64,000 bases of DNA from Chromatiaceae bacterium. GTDB lineage: Bacteria > Pseudomonadota > Gammaproteobacteria > Chromatiales > Chromatiaceae. The translations under genes and the position numbers were made by a program. The notes below the pieces were generated by a model. That model was not told the origin of the DNA. It did not search any database and worked only from the letters and a program-made list of their open reading frames with translations. Below are positions 19,354 through 28,469 of this stretch, piece by piece. Location of the stretch: the NCBI GenBank assembly GCA_016714645.1, contig JADKCI010000001.1:186001-250000 (forward strand), read 5' to 3'. Each line of letters starts with the position of its first letter. The stretch's first letter is position 1.

Positions 19354-19935
19354 GTGTCATTCCCCAAGCCAAGAATTGCCCTGCTGCTGGCCGCCGCCAG
19401 CGCCACCCTGCTGCTACAGGCCCCCGCCGCCCTGGCCATCAACTTCGGGGACATGATGAGCCCCGGCAGATGGATGGGTGGTAACAACGATGATGACGAC
19501 TATTACGACAACCGCGGTTACGGTTATGGCCCTCCCCCGGGTGCCTACGGCGTCCCGCCCTACGGTGCGCCTTATGGCGCCTATGGTGCCACCCCTTATG
19601 GCGGTGCTTATGGGGCCCCCTACGGCGCGCCCCCCACCTGGGCGCCACCGGCCAATCCGGCTCCGGCGCCTAGCCAGGTAACGACCCCACCACCGGCCGC
19701 GCGCGCGGCACCCACCGCGCCTAGCGCCAAGTCGAATGAGATTGATGCCCTGAAGCGACGCATCGAGGAACTGGAGGCCAGAAAGGCGCCGCCCGCCTAT
19801 GCCCCGTCACGGCCCGCCGCCGACCGGGGGGCCAATCCCAGTCCCGCGGCTGGATCGGCCAATCCAAACGCCCCCGCTCCTTCCCCTTCTCCTTCTCCTT
19901 CTCCCCCCAACTTCCGACCCATGGATAAATTCTGA
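19354..19935 (+). CDS. Secreted Gly/Tyr/Pro-rich protein, sulfur-globule-protein-like
   Basis: 193 residues with a GTG start; AGGAG sits 10 bases upstream. A clear Sec signal peptide (about residues 1-28, ending QAPAALA) is followed by INFGDMMSPGRWMGGNNDDD, then a Tyr-Gly-Pro region with repeats of the kind PYGAPYGAYGA. The second half is Pro/Ala-rich with one short coiled coil (SNEIDALKRRIEELEARK). Sulfur globule proteins of Chromatiaceae have the same plan: signal peptide, NFG..M.P..W.GGN, then GY-rich repeats. They coat periplasmic sulfur deposits. The Pro/Ala tail is unlike those I recall, so it could instead be another periplasmic structural protein. A good terminator follows. Confidence 0.5.
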   Translation: MSFPKPRIALLLAAASATLLLQAPAALAINFGDMMSPGRWMGGNNDDDDYYDNRGYGYGPPPGAYGVPPYGAPYGAYGATPYGGAYGAPYGAPPTWAPPANPAPAPSQVTTPPPAARAAPTAPSAKSNEIDALKRRIEELEARKAPPAYAPSRPAADRGANPSPAAGSANPNAPAPSPSPSPSPPNFRPMDKF

Positions 19936-19974
19936 CGCCCTCTAGCCCCTATCCCTGTCCGCGTCACCGCCAAG

Positions 19975-20003
19975 CCCCGCCCGCGCGGGGTTTGGTTTTT
20001 TTT
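19975..20003 (+). terminator. Rho-independent terminator after the sulfur-globule-like gene
   Basis: Stem CCCCGC / GCGGGG with a four-base loop at 19975-19990, followed by TTTGGTTTTTTTT. It lies 40 bases after the stop codon. This is one of the clearest terminators in the window and suggests a strongly expressed short transcript. Confidence 0.85.
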
Positions 20004-20139
20004 GAGGTTAGAGCATCCATCACCCCAGTTGGGCTTCGCCGCCTCGGGGGGGCTAAAATGACCCGGGGCGCTGGATGTGGCCCCCGGACCCAAAAGCAGG
20101 GAAGTCAGACCAAAGTCAGCCAAGCCGTCGGGAGAACCC

Positions 20140-20817
20140 ATGAAAGCCCTTTCTGTCCTCCTCGTTTCACTCGTTGCAGCCCCCCTGGGTGCCAATGAAA
20201 CCGTGACCATTTACCAATTCGCAGGCCAGCGCCAATGCGTCCCGGGCCAGGGCGTGCCGCTGGAAAAGGCAGCGGACCTGCTGCGCGCCCAGGGCATCAA
20301 GGTGCGCGACGCCCAACGCCGCCATCTGCCCCTGGACATCGGCCAGCATTGTGGAGCGCCGACCGCCGAGGCCAATGTCCTGACCCTGTCCGCGACCGAC
20401 TGGGCGGCCTTCACGGCCAAAAATCCCGATGCGGGTGGTTACGGCGTCTGGGCCTTCGATGACGGCGAGGTCGAGGTCTTCATGTACGACGGTACCCTGC
20501 AATGTGGCCAGGGCGAGGAGATCCCCCTGGAGCGCCAGGCGGAACTACTGACCAGCAAGGACATCCAGGTCCTGGACAGCCGCAAGGGCACGGATGGCTT
20601 CCTGCACATCGCCGTGTGCGGCGCCAGCACCGGGGCCATCAACATCTTCGCCATCAAGCCCGATGAGCTGGCAGCGGCGCGGGAACTGGGCTTCAGCCTC
20701 CTCATCACCCAGGAGATGACGGAAAGGCTGATGCGGCCGGCCCCGCGCCCCGCCCCATCCCCGTCTTCGACCCCCCAGGACCATCCCGCCACCGGGGCGG
20801 TTCCCTTGCTCTGGTGA
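20140..20817 (+). CDS. Secreted protein with two similar Cys-containing halves, function unknown
   Basis: 225 residues with a short signal peptide (MKALSVLLVSLVAAPLGA). The mature part contains an internal duplication: repeat 1 about residues 23-88 (QCVPGQGVPLEKAADLLRAQ ... HCGAPTAEANVLTL) and repeat 2 about residues 113-182 (QCGQGEEIPLERQAELLTSK ... VCGASTGAINIFAI). Each repeat has one Cys near its start and one near its end, suggesting one disulfide each. The tail is Pro-rich. I chose ATG 20140 because GGGAGA lies just before it and the signal peptide follows. I do not recognise a named family; related proteins may occur in other Chromatiales. Confidence 0.7.
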   Translation: MKALSVLLVSLVAAPLGANETVTIYQFAGQRQCVPGQGVPLEKAADLLRAQGIKVRDAQRRHLPLDIGQHCGAPTAEANVLTLSATDWAAFTAKNPDAGGYGVWAFDDGEVEVFMYDGTLQCGQGEEIPLERQAELLTSKDIQVLDSRKGTDGFLHIAVCGASTGAINIFAIKPDELAAARELGFSLLITQEMTERLMRPAPRPAPSPSSTPQDHPATGAVPLLW

Positions 20818-20872
20818 CGATCCAGGCTCGGCCGCGCGGGCCAGCCTCCGGGGCCATGATCCGGCCGGCCCG

Positions 20873-21157
20873 CTAACCCAGGGCCTCCAGCCAGCGCACC
20901 AGGTACCAAACCTGCTGGCCCTCGGAGGAGCGGGAGGGGCCGTAAAGGAGGGCCGGATGCAGGTGGCGATCCGGGTCCGCCCCGGCCAGGGCGCTTACCG
21001 CGTCGGCAACCGGGGTGACGCAGCCCGAGGGAAAGCGCGGCCGATCCCGACGCCGCGCCCTGACCAGGGCAAAGCACTCCCCCAGGGAGCGGGATTCGGG
21101 GTCCATCAGGATTTGGGGCATGGCGCTCTCCCCGGCATCAAGGGGATGCTTGAGCAT
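20873..21157 (-). CDS. Hypothetical protein (94 residues)
   Basis: Soluble protein starting MLKHPLDAGESAMPQILMD and ending LVRWLEALG. GGGGAAG lies just before the ATG at 21157. It begins 20 bases after the stop of the 336-residue gene at 21178-22188, same strand, so the two probably form an operon. No family recognised. Composition is ordinary for this genome. It lacks membrane segments and recognisable catalytic motifs. Confidence 0.6.
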   Translation of the reverse strand: MLKHPLDAGESAMPQILMDPESRSLGECFALVRARRRDRPRFPSGCVTPVADAVSALAGADPDRHLHPALLYGPSRSSEGQQVWYLVRWLEALG

Positions 21158-21177
21158 CTTCCCCTTCAGCCAGATCG

Positions 21178-22188
21178 TTACAGGTAGCGTTGGACGGCAG
21201 CCAGGAAATCCACTTGGGCGGGTAGTTGGTCCGGGGCTATGACCAGGGGCAACATGACCAGCCGTTGGCCCTTGCCACCGCACAGTTCCATGAGATCGAT
21301 GCGGCGTGTAGAGGCGTCGTGCTCATCGCGGACAATGTTCATGGCATCAAGGAAGAGAGTGATCGGCTCGGACCAAAGCTGATGTTCGGCGTTGCCCAGC
21401 ACCTCGGTGAGAATGCCCAGATGGGTCTCCAGGATCGCCTGGTCCGGTCCCAGCGCGTGTAAGTGCGCGGTGATCTCGTCCAGGTCCGCCATCAGGGCGG
21501 CGAGATTCGGCTGCTCGCCCTCCGCCAGCTTGAAACCCCAGCCCCCCCGCTCCAGGGCGCTGAGTTTGCGATTTACCAGGTCGCGTTGGTGGGCCAGGTC
21601 GACCCGCTCCAGATTCGTCTGACTGATCCGGTCCAAGGCCTGGGTGAGGAGAAAGTCGAAGGCGCGGCGCTTCAAATGACGGCGGGTCTCGTCCGCATCG
21701 GCATTCGGTTCCAGCAGGCGATGGGCGAAAAAATTGACCGCGACCTCGGCCACGTCCCGGCGCACCTGGTCTCCCACCAGATCCAGGCCCAGGATATTAC
21801 GTTCCACGCGCTCCGCCAGGAGCAGGGTGTGGACGCGGGACGCACGCCGCCCCTCTGCCGTGTCCAGGTAATCACGGAGCGCCTGATCCCGTCCTAGGAT
21901 GTCCAGCATGCTCGCGGGGGAGGCGAAGAGGGCCCCGAGCCGCGGGTCGGTGCCATGGCTGCCCGCATCGATCGTCACGGGCTGCACATGGATGGCGTCC
22001 ACCAGTTCGATCACGTGATCGATGGCATGGATGACGGGCTCGCGCAGCTTATGGCTATAGCCCGGCAGGGCCCGCACCCGGGGGTCCGTGCCCTCGACCG
22101 CGCGCTCGATAGCCATCTCGATCAGCGAGGCGGGATAACGCCCGCGCCCCTCGCCGCCGCTGAAAATGGAGTGCAATAGCTTTAACAT
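21178..22188 (-). CDS. Conserved-looking hypothetical protein (336 residues)
   Basis: Largely helical, soluble, rich in Leu, Asp and Arg. It starts MLKLLHSIFSGGEGRGRYPA. Segments such as RVRALPGYSHKLREPVIHAI and ERNILGLDLVGDQVRRDVAE look like packed helices. No signal peptide, Walker motif, zinc motif or HTH is visible. The following 94-residue gene starts 20 bases after its stop. I recall no named domain with confidence. Its codon usage matches the host, so it is probably a resident chromosomal gene. Confidence 0.7.
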   Translation of the reverse strand: MLKLLHSIFSGGEGRGRYPASLIEMAIERAVEGTDPRVRALPGYSHKLREPVIHAIDHVIELVDAIHVQPVTIDAGSHGTDPRLGALFASPASMLDILGRDQALRDYLDTAEGRRASRVHTLLLAERVERNILGLDLVGDQVRRDVAEVAVNFFAHRLLEPNADADETRRHLKRRAFDFLLTQALDRISQTNLERVDLAHQRDLVNRKLSALERGGWGFKLAEGEQPNLAALMADLDEITAHLHALGPDQAILETHLGILTEVLGNAEHQLWSEPITLFLDAMNIVRDEHDASTRRIDLMELCGGKGQRLVMLPLVIAPDQLPAQVDFLAAVQRYL

Positions 22189-22408
22189 GGTCAGTCTCCA
22201 GCTCCCGTATCGACATCTTGGCGACCCTGCGGATCACTTGGGGTTGACCTAGATCCGGGTAGCCATCGGAAATGTGCCCCTCTCGTGTCACGTCATGATA
22301 TTTGGAGCCGGGCGGGCACCTTCACGTGGCGCGGCAGGCTTCTAACATACGACGTTTCCGCCATCCCCTTCAAAGACAGTCCCGCGAGCGTTCGAAGAGC
22401 CCGCCCTG

Positions 22409-24208
22409 TCAGTGACTGGACTCCTTACTCTTCCGCCACTCTACCGCGACCTCGGGATGGATTCTGAGATAAGTGTTCACGGCCTCGCCGATGGTCGGAA
22501 AGAAGACGTCCGCGCCAAGTCGGGTGAAGAGCCCGAAGCGCTTCAGCTTGTCCTGGACGGGATCCTTCATCTCGGCAAAGCACAGCTCGATACCAGCCGC
22601 CTGTAGGGTCTCGTCGAGCTTGGCGACGATGTCCGCGGCGGTGACGTCCACGCTGGTGACCGGTTCCGCCGTCACCACCAGCCAGCGCACCGGCGTCGGC
22701 GAGGCGGCCACGGCGTCGAGGGCGCGCTCGTGGAACCACTCGGCGTTGGCGAAAAACAATGGCGCCGCCCAGCGAAAGAGGACCAGGCCCGGAATCAGGT
22801 GCGCATCGGGGTAGCGCGAGATATCGTGGTAGCCATTGACACCCTTGACGCGACCCAGCACGGCCGAGTCCGGGCGCCAGCCATCCCAGAGAAACTCGAT
22901 CACCGCGAGCAGGATCGCTAGGCCAATGCCGGGAATGGCGCCCAGCACGACCACTCCGATGCAGCAGCCGATGGACAGCCAGAACTCCCAGAGCTGAATA
23001 CGATAAATGCGTCGCAGATCGGCAATCTCGAACAAACCGATGGCCGCGGCGATGACCACGGCGGCCAGCGCGGTATTCGGCAGGTATCGCAGCAGGTTGG
23101 GCCCCAGCAATAGCAGCAGGGTAACGGCTAGGGCGCCGACGACGCTGGTCAACTGGGTCCGGGCGCCGGCAGCCTCGGCCACGGGGGTGCGCGACGAGCT
23201 GCTGCTGATCGGAAAGCCCTGGAAGAAGCCGGCCGCGAGGTTGGCCACCCCGAGCCCCACCATCTCCTGGTTTGCGTCCACCTGGCTTGCGGTCTTCTCG
23301 GCATAGGTACGCGAGAGCACACTGGTGTCGGCGAACGAGACGATGGCGACGGCAAAGCCACCCATCAGGACCGGCACCACATCGTCAGGCGTGATCCAGG
23401 GGAGGGCGAAGGCCGGCAAGCCTTGGGGCAGCGTACCGAGGACCGATAGGCCGTAGTTGTCGAGGCCGAGCGTCGCGACGAGGATCGTGGCGCCAATCAC
23501 CGCGATCAGCACCCCGGGTAAACGCTTGTTGCGCTTGAGCAGCAGGATCAGCACCAGGGTAGCACCGCCGACCAGCAGCGCGACCGCGTTGGTCTTTCCG
23601 GCAAGCAGCGCCTGCGCGAACTCCCAGACCTTGCGCAGCGGATCGTCCGCGTCGACCGAGAAGCCGAAGAGTTTGGGAAGTTGGCTGATCAGGACCGTCA
23701 GCGCAATACCGTTCATGTAGCCGTAGCGGATCGGTTTGGAGAGCAACTCGGTGACAAAGCCCAGACGGGCCACGCCCGCCAGAATGCACAACACGCCCGA
23801 CACCACCGCCATCATGCTGGCCAGAGCGATGGCGCGCAGCGGGTCGCCACCGGACAGCGGCAGAACGACGGCAAGAATCAGGGCTGCGAGCGAAGAATCC
23901 GGCCCAAGCACAAGAATGCGGCTCGGGCCGAACAGCGCATAGGCGAGCAGCGGGATGATGGTGGCGTAGAGACCATAGATGCCCGGCACGCCCGAGGCCA
24001 CGGCATAGGCAATGCCGACCGGTACCAGCATGGTGGTCAGCACCAGCCCGGCCGCGACGTCGTGGCGCAGCCAGGCAAGCTCGTAGTGACGCAGAATCCG
24101 CAGGCCTGGCAACCACTTCAGCCAGCCGGCCGGGTCAGTAGATCCCCGTCGCGCAGCGAGGCGACCCGGTTCCGGAGTGGCAGGGTTGGCAGGCTTGGAT
24201 TCACTCAT
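22409..24208 (-). CDS. SulP-family anion (sulfate/bicarbonate) permease with STAS domain
   Basis: 599 residues, inner membrane. About 12-14 hydrophobic segments span residues 35-440. Family sequence includes AAGLVLTTMLVPVGIAYAVA, SGVPGIYGLYATIIPLLAYA and ILVLGPDSSLAALI. A C-terminal STAS domain (about residues 465-570) contains WLVVTAEPVTSVDVTAADIV. I chose ATG 24208 (MSESKPANP); the upstream frame is Pro/Ser-rich without a ribosome-binding site. Substrate cannot be read from sequence; sulfate or bicarbonate are both plausible in a phototrophic or sulfur-oxidising host. It stands alone between a hypothetical operon and the DUF433 gene. Confidence 0.9.
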   Translation of the reverse strand: MSESKPANPATPEPGRLAARRGSTDPAGWLKWLPGLRILRHYELAWLRHDVAAGLVLTTMLVPVGIAYAVASGVPGIYGLYATIIPLLAYALFGPSRILVLGPDSSLAALILAVVLPLSGGDPLRAIALASMMAVVSGVLCILAGVARLGFVTELLSKPIRYGYMNGIALTVLISQLPKLFGFSVDADDPLRKVWEFAQALLAGKTNAVALLVGGATLVLILLLKRNKRLPGVLIAVIGATILVATLGLDNYGLSVLGTLPQGLPAFALPWITPDDVVPVLMGGFAVAIVSFADTSVLSRTYAEKTASQVDANQEMVGLGVANLAAGFFQGFPISSSSSRTPVAEAAGARTQLTSVVGALAVTLLLLLGPNLLRYLPNTALAAVVIAAAIGLFEIADLRRIYRIQLWEFWLSIGCCIGVVVLGAIPGIGLAILLAVIEFLWDGWRPDSAVLGRVKGVNGYHDISRYPDAHLIPGLVLFRWAAPLFFANAEWFHERALDAVAASPTPVRWLVVTAEPVTSVDVTAADIVAKLDETLQAAGIELCFAEMKDPVQDKLKRFGLFTRLGADVFFPTIGEAVNTYLRIHPEVAVEWRKSKESSH

Positions 24209-24392
24209 GACAGGGTCTCCGGTGTTGAGCGAGAGCGGCCGAGAGGCAACAGGCGGCGCGCGGGCTGGTGGGGGAAAAGGGCCAGACCCGAATGGCACCA
24301 AGTTAACCCCCCAACCAACTGAAAAGATTGGGGCTGATTCACATTGACAGGCGATGCCGTGCGGTTGGATTTCCTATCCCCCGGAGATGGCA

Positions 24393-24629
24393 ATGAATTA
24401 TCGAGAGCGTATCACGGTCGAGCCTGGCAAGCGGGGCGGTAGGCCTTGCATCAGAGGGCTGCGGATTACGGTGTACGACGTCCTGGATCAACTCTCTGCC
24501 GGGATGACCGCGGAGCATATCATCGAAGACTTTCCCGAGCTTGATCTGGAGGATATTCGCGCCTGCCTCGGGTTCGCCGCGGATCGCGAAAGGCATATTG
24601 CCAGGCTTCACCCTATCTTCTTCCAATAA
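24393..24629 (+). CDS. DUF433 protein (VapB-like antitoxin), partner missing
   Basis: 78 residues starting MNYRERITVEPGKRGGRPCI, then RITVYDVLDQLSAGMTAEHI and EDFPELDLEDIRACLGFAAD. This is the DUF433 signature (P...GGKP.I.G.RI.V...L..L..G....EI...FP.L...DI...L.YA). I chose ATG 24393, preceded by CCGGAGA. DUF433 proteins usually sit directly upstream of a DUF5615 PIN-like toxin gene. Here the next bases converge on the YgjP-like gene, so the toxin is absent. It lies at the border of the restriction island. Confidence 0.85.
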   Translation: MNYRERITVEPGKRGGRPCIRGLRITVYDVLDQLSAGMTAEHIIEDFPELDLEDIRACLGFAADRERHIARLHPIFFQ

Positions 24630-24630
24630 T

Positions 24631-25347
24631 TCAGTATCCCCACTCTTCATGCGCCAATGGCAGGCTATTCAGCATCTCCCGGTACCGGGACCACTGGGGC
24701 ATATGGGCGTCCAACAGGGCCTTGAACCGGTCGTTGTGACGGTGCTCCAGCAGGTGGGTCAATTCGTGGGCGACGATATACTCCAGGCATTGCGACGGCT
24801 TTTTGGCCAGCTCGGTGTTGAGGCGGATGGTCCGGGTGGCGGGGTTGCAACTGCCCCAGCGGGTCTTCATGCGTTGGACGAAGACACGCTCGACCCGCAC
24901 CCCGAGTTTGGCTTCCCAGGAGGCGACCAGTTGGGTGGCGGCCTCTTTGACTTGCACCCGGTACCACCCGGCGATGAAGGCTTGCTTCTTATCCTCGTTC
25001 GTCCCTGGGCGGATGGACAGGATCAGGGTGCCGGGTTCGACCGCGACGCTCGGCGGGACCTCCTCCTCGAGGACCTTGAGTAGGTACCGCTGGCCCCAGA
25101 GGTAATGGCTCTCGCGGTTGAGTAATTCGCGGGGCGTCTCGCGCGCCTGGTCGCGCAGTTTTTGCTGTTGCTGCCTGATCCAGTGCAGCTTGCCGATCGC
25201 GTAGACGCGCAGGGTGTCCAGGTCCATATGCGCCGGGGCGGCGATCCGGACCCGGCCGTCGGGGGGATAGACGCTGAGATGGATGTGCTTGATGTCCTTG
25301 AGGACAACGGCCACTGGCATGTCACCCAGGGTGATCTCGGCGTTCAT
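24631..25347 (-). CDS. YgjP-like M48-type metallopeptidase
   Basis: 238 residues. The zinc motif is AHELTHLLEHRHNDRF (HEXXH with Glu and second-sphere His), preceded by the typical TRWGSCNPATRTIRLNTELA. This matches the YgjP/DUF45 family of small cytoplasmic zinc peptidases. It is the last gene of the leftward restriction island; its ATG at 25347 touches the end of hsdR, so translation is probably coupled. Such peptidases are common next to hsdR. They may act on restriction subunits or be passengers; neither is shown here. Confidence 0.9.
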   Translation of the reverse strand: MNAEITLGDMPVAVVLKDIKHIHLSVYPPDGRVRIAAPAHMDLDTLRVYAIGKLHWIRQQQQKLRDQARETPRELLNRESHYLWGQRYLLKVLEEEVPPSVAVEPGTLILSIRPGTNEDKKQAFIAGWYRVQVKEAATQLVASWEAKLGVRVERVFVQRMKTRWGSCNPATRTIRLNTELAKKPSQCLEYIVAHELTHLLEHRHNDRFKALLDAHMPQWSRYREMLNSLPLAHEEWGY

Positions 25348-28300
25348 CAGTACTCGGTCTGGGCCTTGACGACCAGGAAGAGCCGCTCGACCAGGGCCAC
25401 GTCCCGCAGGATGTCATAAAGCGCCCGCTTGATGACCTGTTCGCGGGCCTGGATGCCGCGCCAGCCGTCCGGGCGAACTTGTTTGACGGCCTCATCGAGC
25501 CGCAGCGCCAGGTCCAGGGCCGCGCCGCTGGTGGCGATATAGGCCTCCGGGTCCTCCCTGACGGGGGTGTCATCCGACTCGGGCGCCGCCCTTGGCAGCA
25601 GGTTGTTGTAGAGGGCTCGCTTACCGGGGGTATCCAGGGCCGCTGGCGTCTCCGGCGCGTGCCCAGCCTGTAGTTGCTGTATCAGCGCCGCAATTTTCTG
25701 GAGGTATTCCTCGTACTTGAGCGCCTCGGTCTTGCGCTGGGCAATGATCACCTGCAACTGGGCCGACAGCTTCTCGTAGTAAGCCGGGTCGGTGAGGTGG
25801 TCCTGAATGATCTTGCTGCGGACGTTGTTCTCGATCGTCTCGGCGATGGCGTTCCGGTTGCCCTGCAGACGGCCCAGTTTCGTGGTGATGGCATCGGCGA
25901 TGCCGGACTTCAGGATCAGGTCCAGGAGCCCCAGGTTGCCAAAGGCGGAGATCGGCCTGGGCTCATCGGCCTGGATATAGGTATCGATGAGGTGGCGCAT
26001 GTCGGCCTCGTAGGGCTTGAGGTCGAGGGTCTCGCCGCTGGCGTTGCGGATGATGTCGCGCAGCGCCAGGTAGTCGTTCGTTTGCTGCTTGATACGGCTG
26101 ATAGCCGTGGCGCTGTAGCCGGCACCCACCAAGTCGTCAGCGAGGTTGGCATAGGCGCGTACCAGGGCAACCGTACCCTGATAGAGGGCGGCGCGGCGTG
26201 GCTCCCGTTCATGGAGGTCGGTGGGCACCTCGGTGTTGCCGCAAAAGTAATGGATATGTTCCAGCGTGCCCTGGGGTGGCGCCACCGGCTCACAGAGCAG
26301 GGCCAGGACTTCGAGGGCGCTGTCGAGGCACTCCCGGCCCTTCTTGAGCCGGTCCTGGAGCAGCACCTCGGGGTCCGCGCCGCCGGCGCTGTGATCCAAT
26401 TCCGAGCTATAGACGGCGATGGCATTCTCCAGCTTCCTGAACAGATCCTTGTAGTCGACGATATAGCCGAAGTCCTTGTCTTCGCCGTCGAGACGGTTGG
26501 TGCGGCAGATGGCCTGGAAGAGGCCATGATCCTGCATGGATTTGTCGATGTAGAGATAGGTGCAGGGCGGCGCGTCGAAGCCCGTGAGGAGTTTATCGAC
26601 CACCACCAGCAACTTCATGGTGGCCGGATACTTGACGAACTGCCGCTTGGCACGGCTCTCGTAGGTAGCGGTCTTGGTCAGGCCGGCGTCAGGCGCAATG
26701 TCCTTGAGCAGCGCGCTGTAGGTGTTATGGATGAACTGCTTGTCGGTCTCGGTATTGGCGCCGGTCTCTTCCTGGGTCACGTCCCTGGCCAGGGGGTTGT
26801 AGGAGGTGACGATGGCGCACTTACCCTTGAGGGGCGTCTGCTGGAAGAGGGTGTAATAGCGGCAGGCTTCGTGGATGCTGGCGGCCACCAGGAGGGCGTT
26901 GCCGCGTTCGCTGGACAGACGGGGCTTGGTGCTGAAGTCGAAAACGATGTCGGCCACCACCCGCTCCATGCGTGAGCGCGAGCTAAGGATCTTCTGCAGC
27001 GTGCCCCATTGGCGCTTCAGCTCGACCTTTTGCCAATCGTTGAGGCCCTGGGTCTTGGCCGCGAACCAGGCGTCGATCTTGTCGGGAGCGCCGAGCCGCT
27101 GGTCGATATCCCGGGCCTCGTAGATGAGATCGAGCACCACCCCGTCCACCACCGCCTCGCTGAACTTGTAGGTGTGGATGTAGCGGCCGAAGACCTCCAG
27201 GCTGGTCTTGGCGTCCTGCTTGAGCAAGGGGGTGCCGGTGAAGCCGATGAAAACGGCCTGGGGCATCATGGCCTTCATCACCCGGTGCAGTTTGCCGCTG
27301 TGGGTGCGATGGCACTCGTCGACAAAGACGAAGATCTCGCCGACCGTCGGGCTAGGCTGGCGGGTCAGGTCCTGGATGAAGGCATCAAAATCATCGACAT
27401 CGCGGCGCCCGAATTTGTGGATCAGGGAGCAGAGCAGACGGGGCTTGGCCTGGCCGAGTTGGGCGATGAGATCGCGGCCGCTGCTGGCGCGGTAGATGGT
27501 CTCGCCAGCCTCGCCAAAGACGCCTTCGATCTGGGCGTCCAGTTCATCGCGGTCGGTGATGATGGCGACGCGGGCCTGGGGGAGCCGTTCGAGTAGCCAC
27601 TTGGCGAGCAGCACCATGACGATGCTCTTACCGCTGCCCTGGGTGTGCCAGATGATGCCGCCCATGTAGCGCAGCACAAAGCCCTGGGCGGCCTTGATGC
27701 CGAAATACTGATGCACGCGGGGCAGCTTCTTGATGCCGCCGTCGAAGAGCACGAAGTCGTAAAGCAGTTCGATCAGGCGCCCTTTCTCGCAGAGCTTGAG
27801 CAGGTATTTGTCCAGCTTGAAGCGGGAGTCATCCGCCTCGTCCTCTCGCCACTGGAGGTAATACTTCGCCGGGGTGCGGATGGTGCCATAGCGGAGGCCC
27901 TCGGTGTCGTTGCCGGCGAAGAGGATCTGGGCGGTGGTGAAGAACCACTCATTGAATTCCGGTTGCTGATTGGAGAGCAGTTGGCGGATGCCATCGCCGA
28001 TGGCGACGCGGCTGTTCTTCAGCTCCAGAACACCGATGGCGAGGCCGTTGAGGTAGATCACCAGATCGGGCCGCCGCTCGTGCTGGCCCTTGAGGGTCAC
28101 CTCCTCGACGAGCACGAAGTCGTTTTCCAGGGGCGCGTCCCAGGCGATGAGGTGAAGGGTCTCGGTCACCTGGCCGGCCTCGATTTTCACCGGTACGCCG
28201 TAGCGCAGCAGGTTGTAAACGGCCTGATTGTTGTCGTAGAGAGAACGGTGAGGGTTACCGGCCTCGGCGCGCAGCTTGTGAAGGGCGATGCTGATCTGGG

Positions 28301-28469
28301 CGGGTAGGTAGCCGCGCTGGGTTAGCCAAGGATGCAGCAACGCCTCCTCGATGTTGCTGTTGCCGGGACGGTCGGTCCAGTCGCCCAGATAGCGATAGCC
28401 CAGTTCCTCGCGGAACAGGGCGATGACGCGGTTTTGGGTGGCGCGTTCAGGTTGGCCGATTGGGTTCAT
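25347..28469 (-). CDS. hsdR: Type I restriction endonuclease subunit R
   Basis: 1040 residues, the DNA translocase and nuclease of a type I system. The N-terminal PD-(D/E)XK core is visible as RPDLVIYLNGLAIGVLELKN. Helicase motif I is HTQGSGKSIVM (Walker A), motif II is FVDECHRTHSG (a DEAH-like box), and motif III is GFTGTPLL. Motif VI lies around ICRTNRLDGEDKDFGYIVDY. A C-terminal helical region follows. I chose ATG 28469 (MNPIGQPERATQNRV); it overlaps the end of the AbiEii-like gene by 23 bases. The gene looks intact, unlike hsdM. It needs HsdM and HsdS for activity. Confidence 0.94.
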   Translation of the reverse strand: MNPIGQPERATQNRVIALFREELGYRYLGDWTDRPGNSNIEEALLHPWLTQRGYLPAQISIALHKLRAEAGNPHRSLYDNNQAVYNLLRYGVPVKIEAGQVTETLHLIAWDAPLENDFVLVEEVTLKGQHERRPDLVIYLNGLAIGVLELKNSRVAIGDGIRQLLSNQQPEFNEWFFTTAQILFAGNDTEGLRYGTIRTPAKYYLQWREDEADDSRFKLDKYLLKLCEKGRLIELLYDFVLFDGGIKKLPRVHQYFGIKAAQGFVLRYMGGIIWHTQGSGKSIVMVLLAKWLLERLPQARVAIITDRDELDAQIEGVFGEAGETIYRASSGRDLIAQLGQAKPRLLCSLIHKFGRRDVDDFDAFIQDLTRQPSPTVGEIFVFVDECHRTHSGKLHRVMKAMMPQAVFIGFTGTPLLKQDAKTSLEVFGRYIHTYKFSEAVVDGVVLDLIYEARDIDQRLGAPDKIDAWFAAKTQGLNDWQKVELKRQWGTLQKILSSRSRMERVVADIVFDFSTKPRLSSERGNALLVAASIHEACRYYTLFQQTPLKGKCAIVTSYNPLARDVTQEETGANTETDKQFIHNTYSALLKDIAPDAGLTKTATYESRAKRQFVKYPATMKLLVVVDKLLTGFDAPPCTYLYIDKSMQDHGLFQAICRTNRLDGEDKDFGYIVDYKDLFRKLENAIAVYSSELDHSAGGADPEVLLQDRLKKGRECLDSALEVLALLCEPVAPPQGTLEHIHYFCGNTEVPTDLHEREPRRAALYQGTVALVRAYANLADDLVGAGYSATAISRIKQQTNDYLALRDIIRNASGETLDLKPYEADMRHLIDTYIQADEPRPISAFGNLGLLDLILKSGIADAITTKLGRLQGNRNAIAETIENNVRSKIIQDHLTDPAYYEKLSAQLQVIIAQRKTEALKYEEYLQKIAALIQQLQAGHAPETPAALDTPGKRALYNNLLPRAAPESDDTPVREDPEAYIATSGAALDLALRLDEAVKQVRPDGWRGIQAREQVIKRALYDILRDVALVERLFLVVKAQTEY

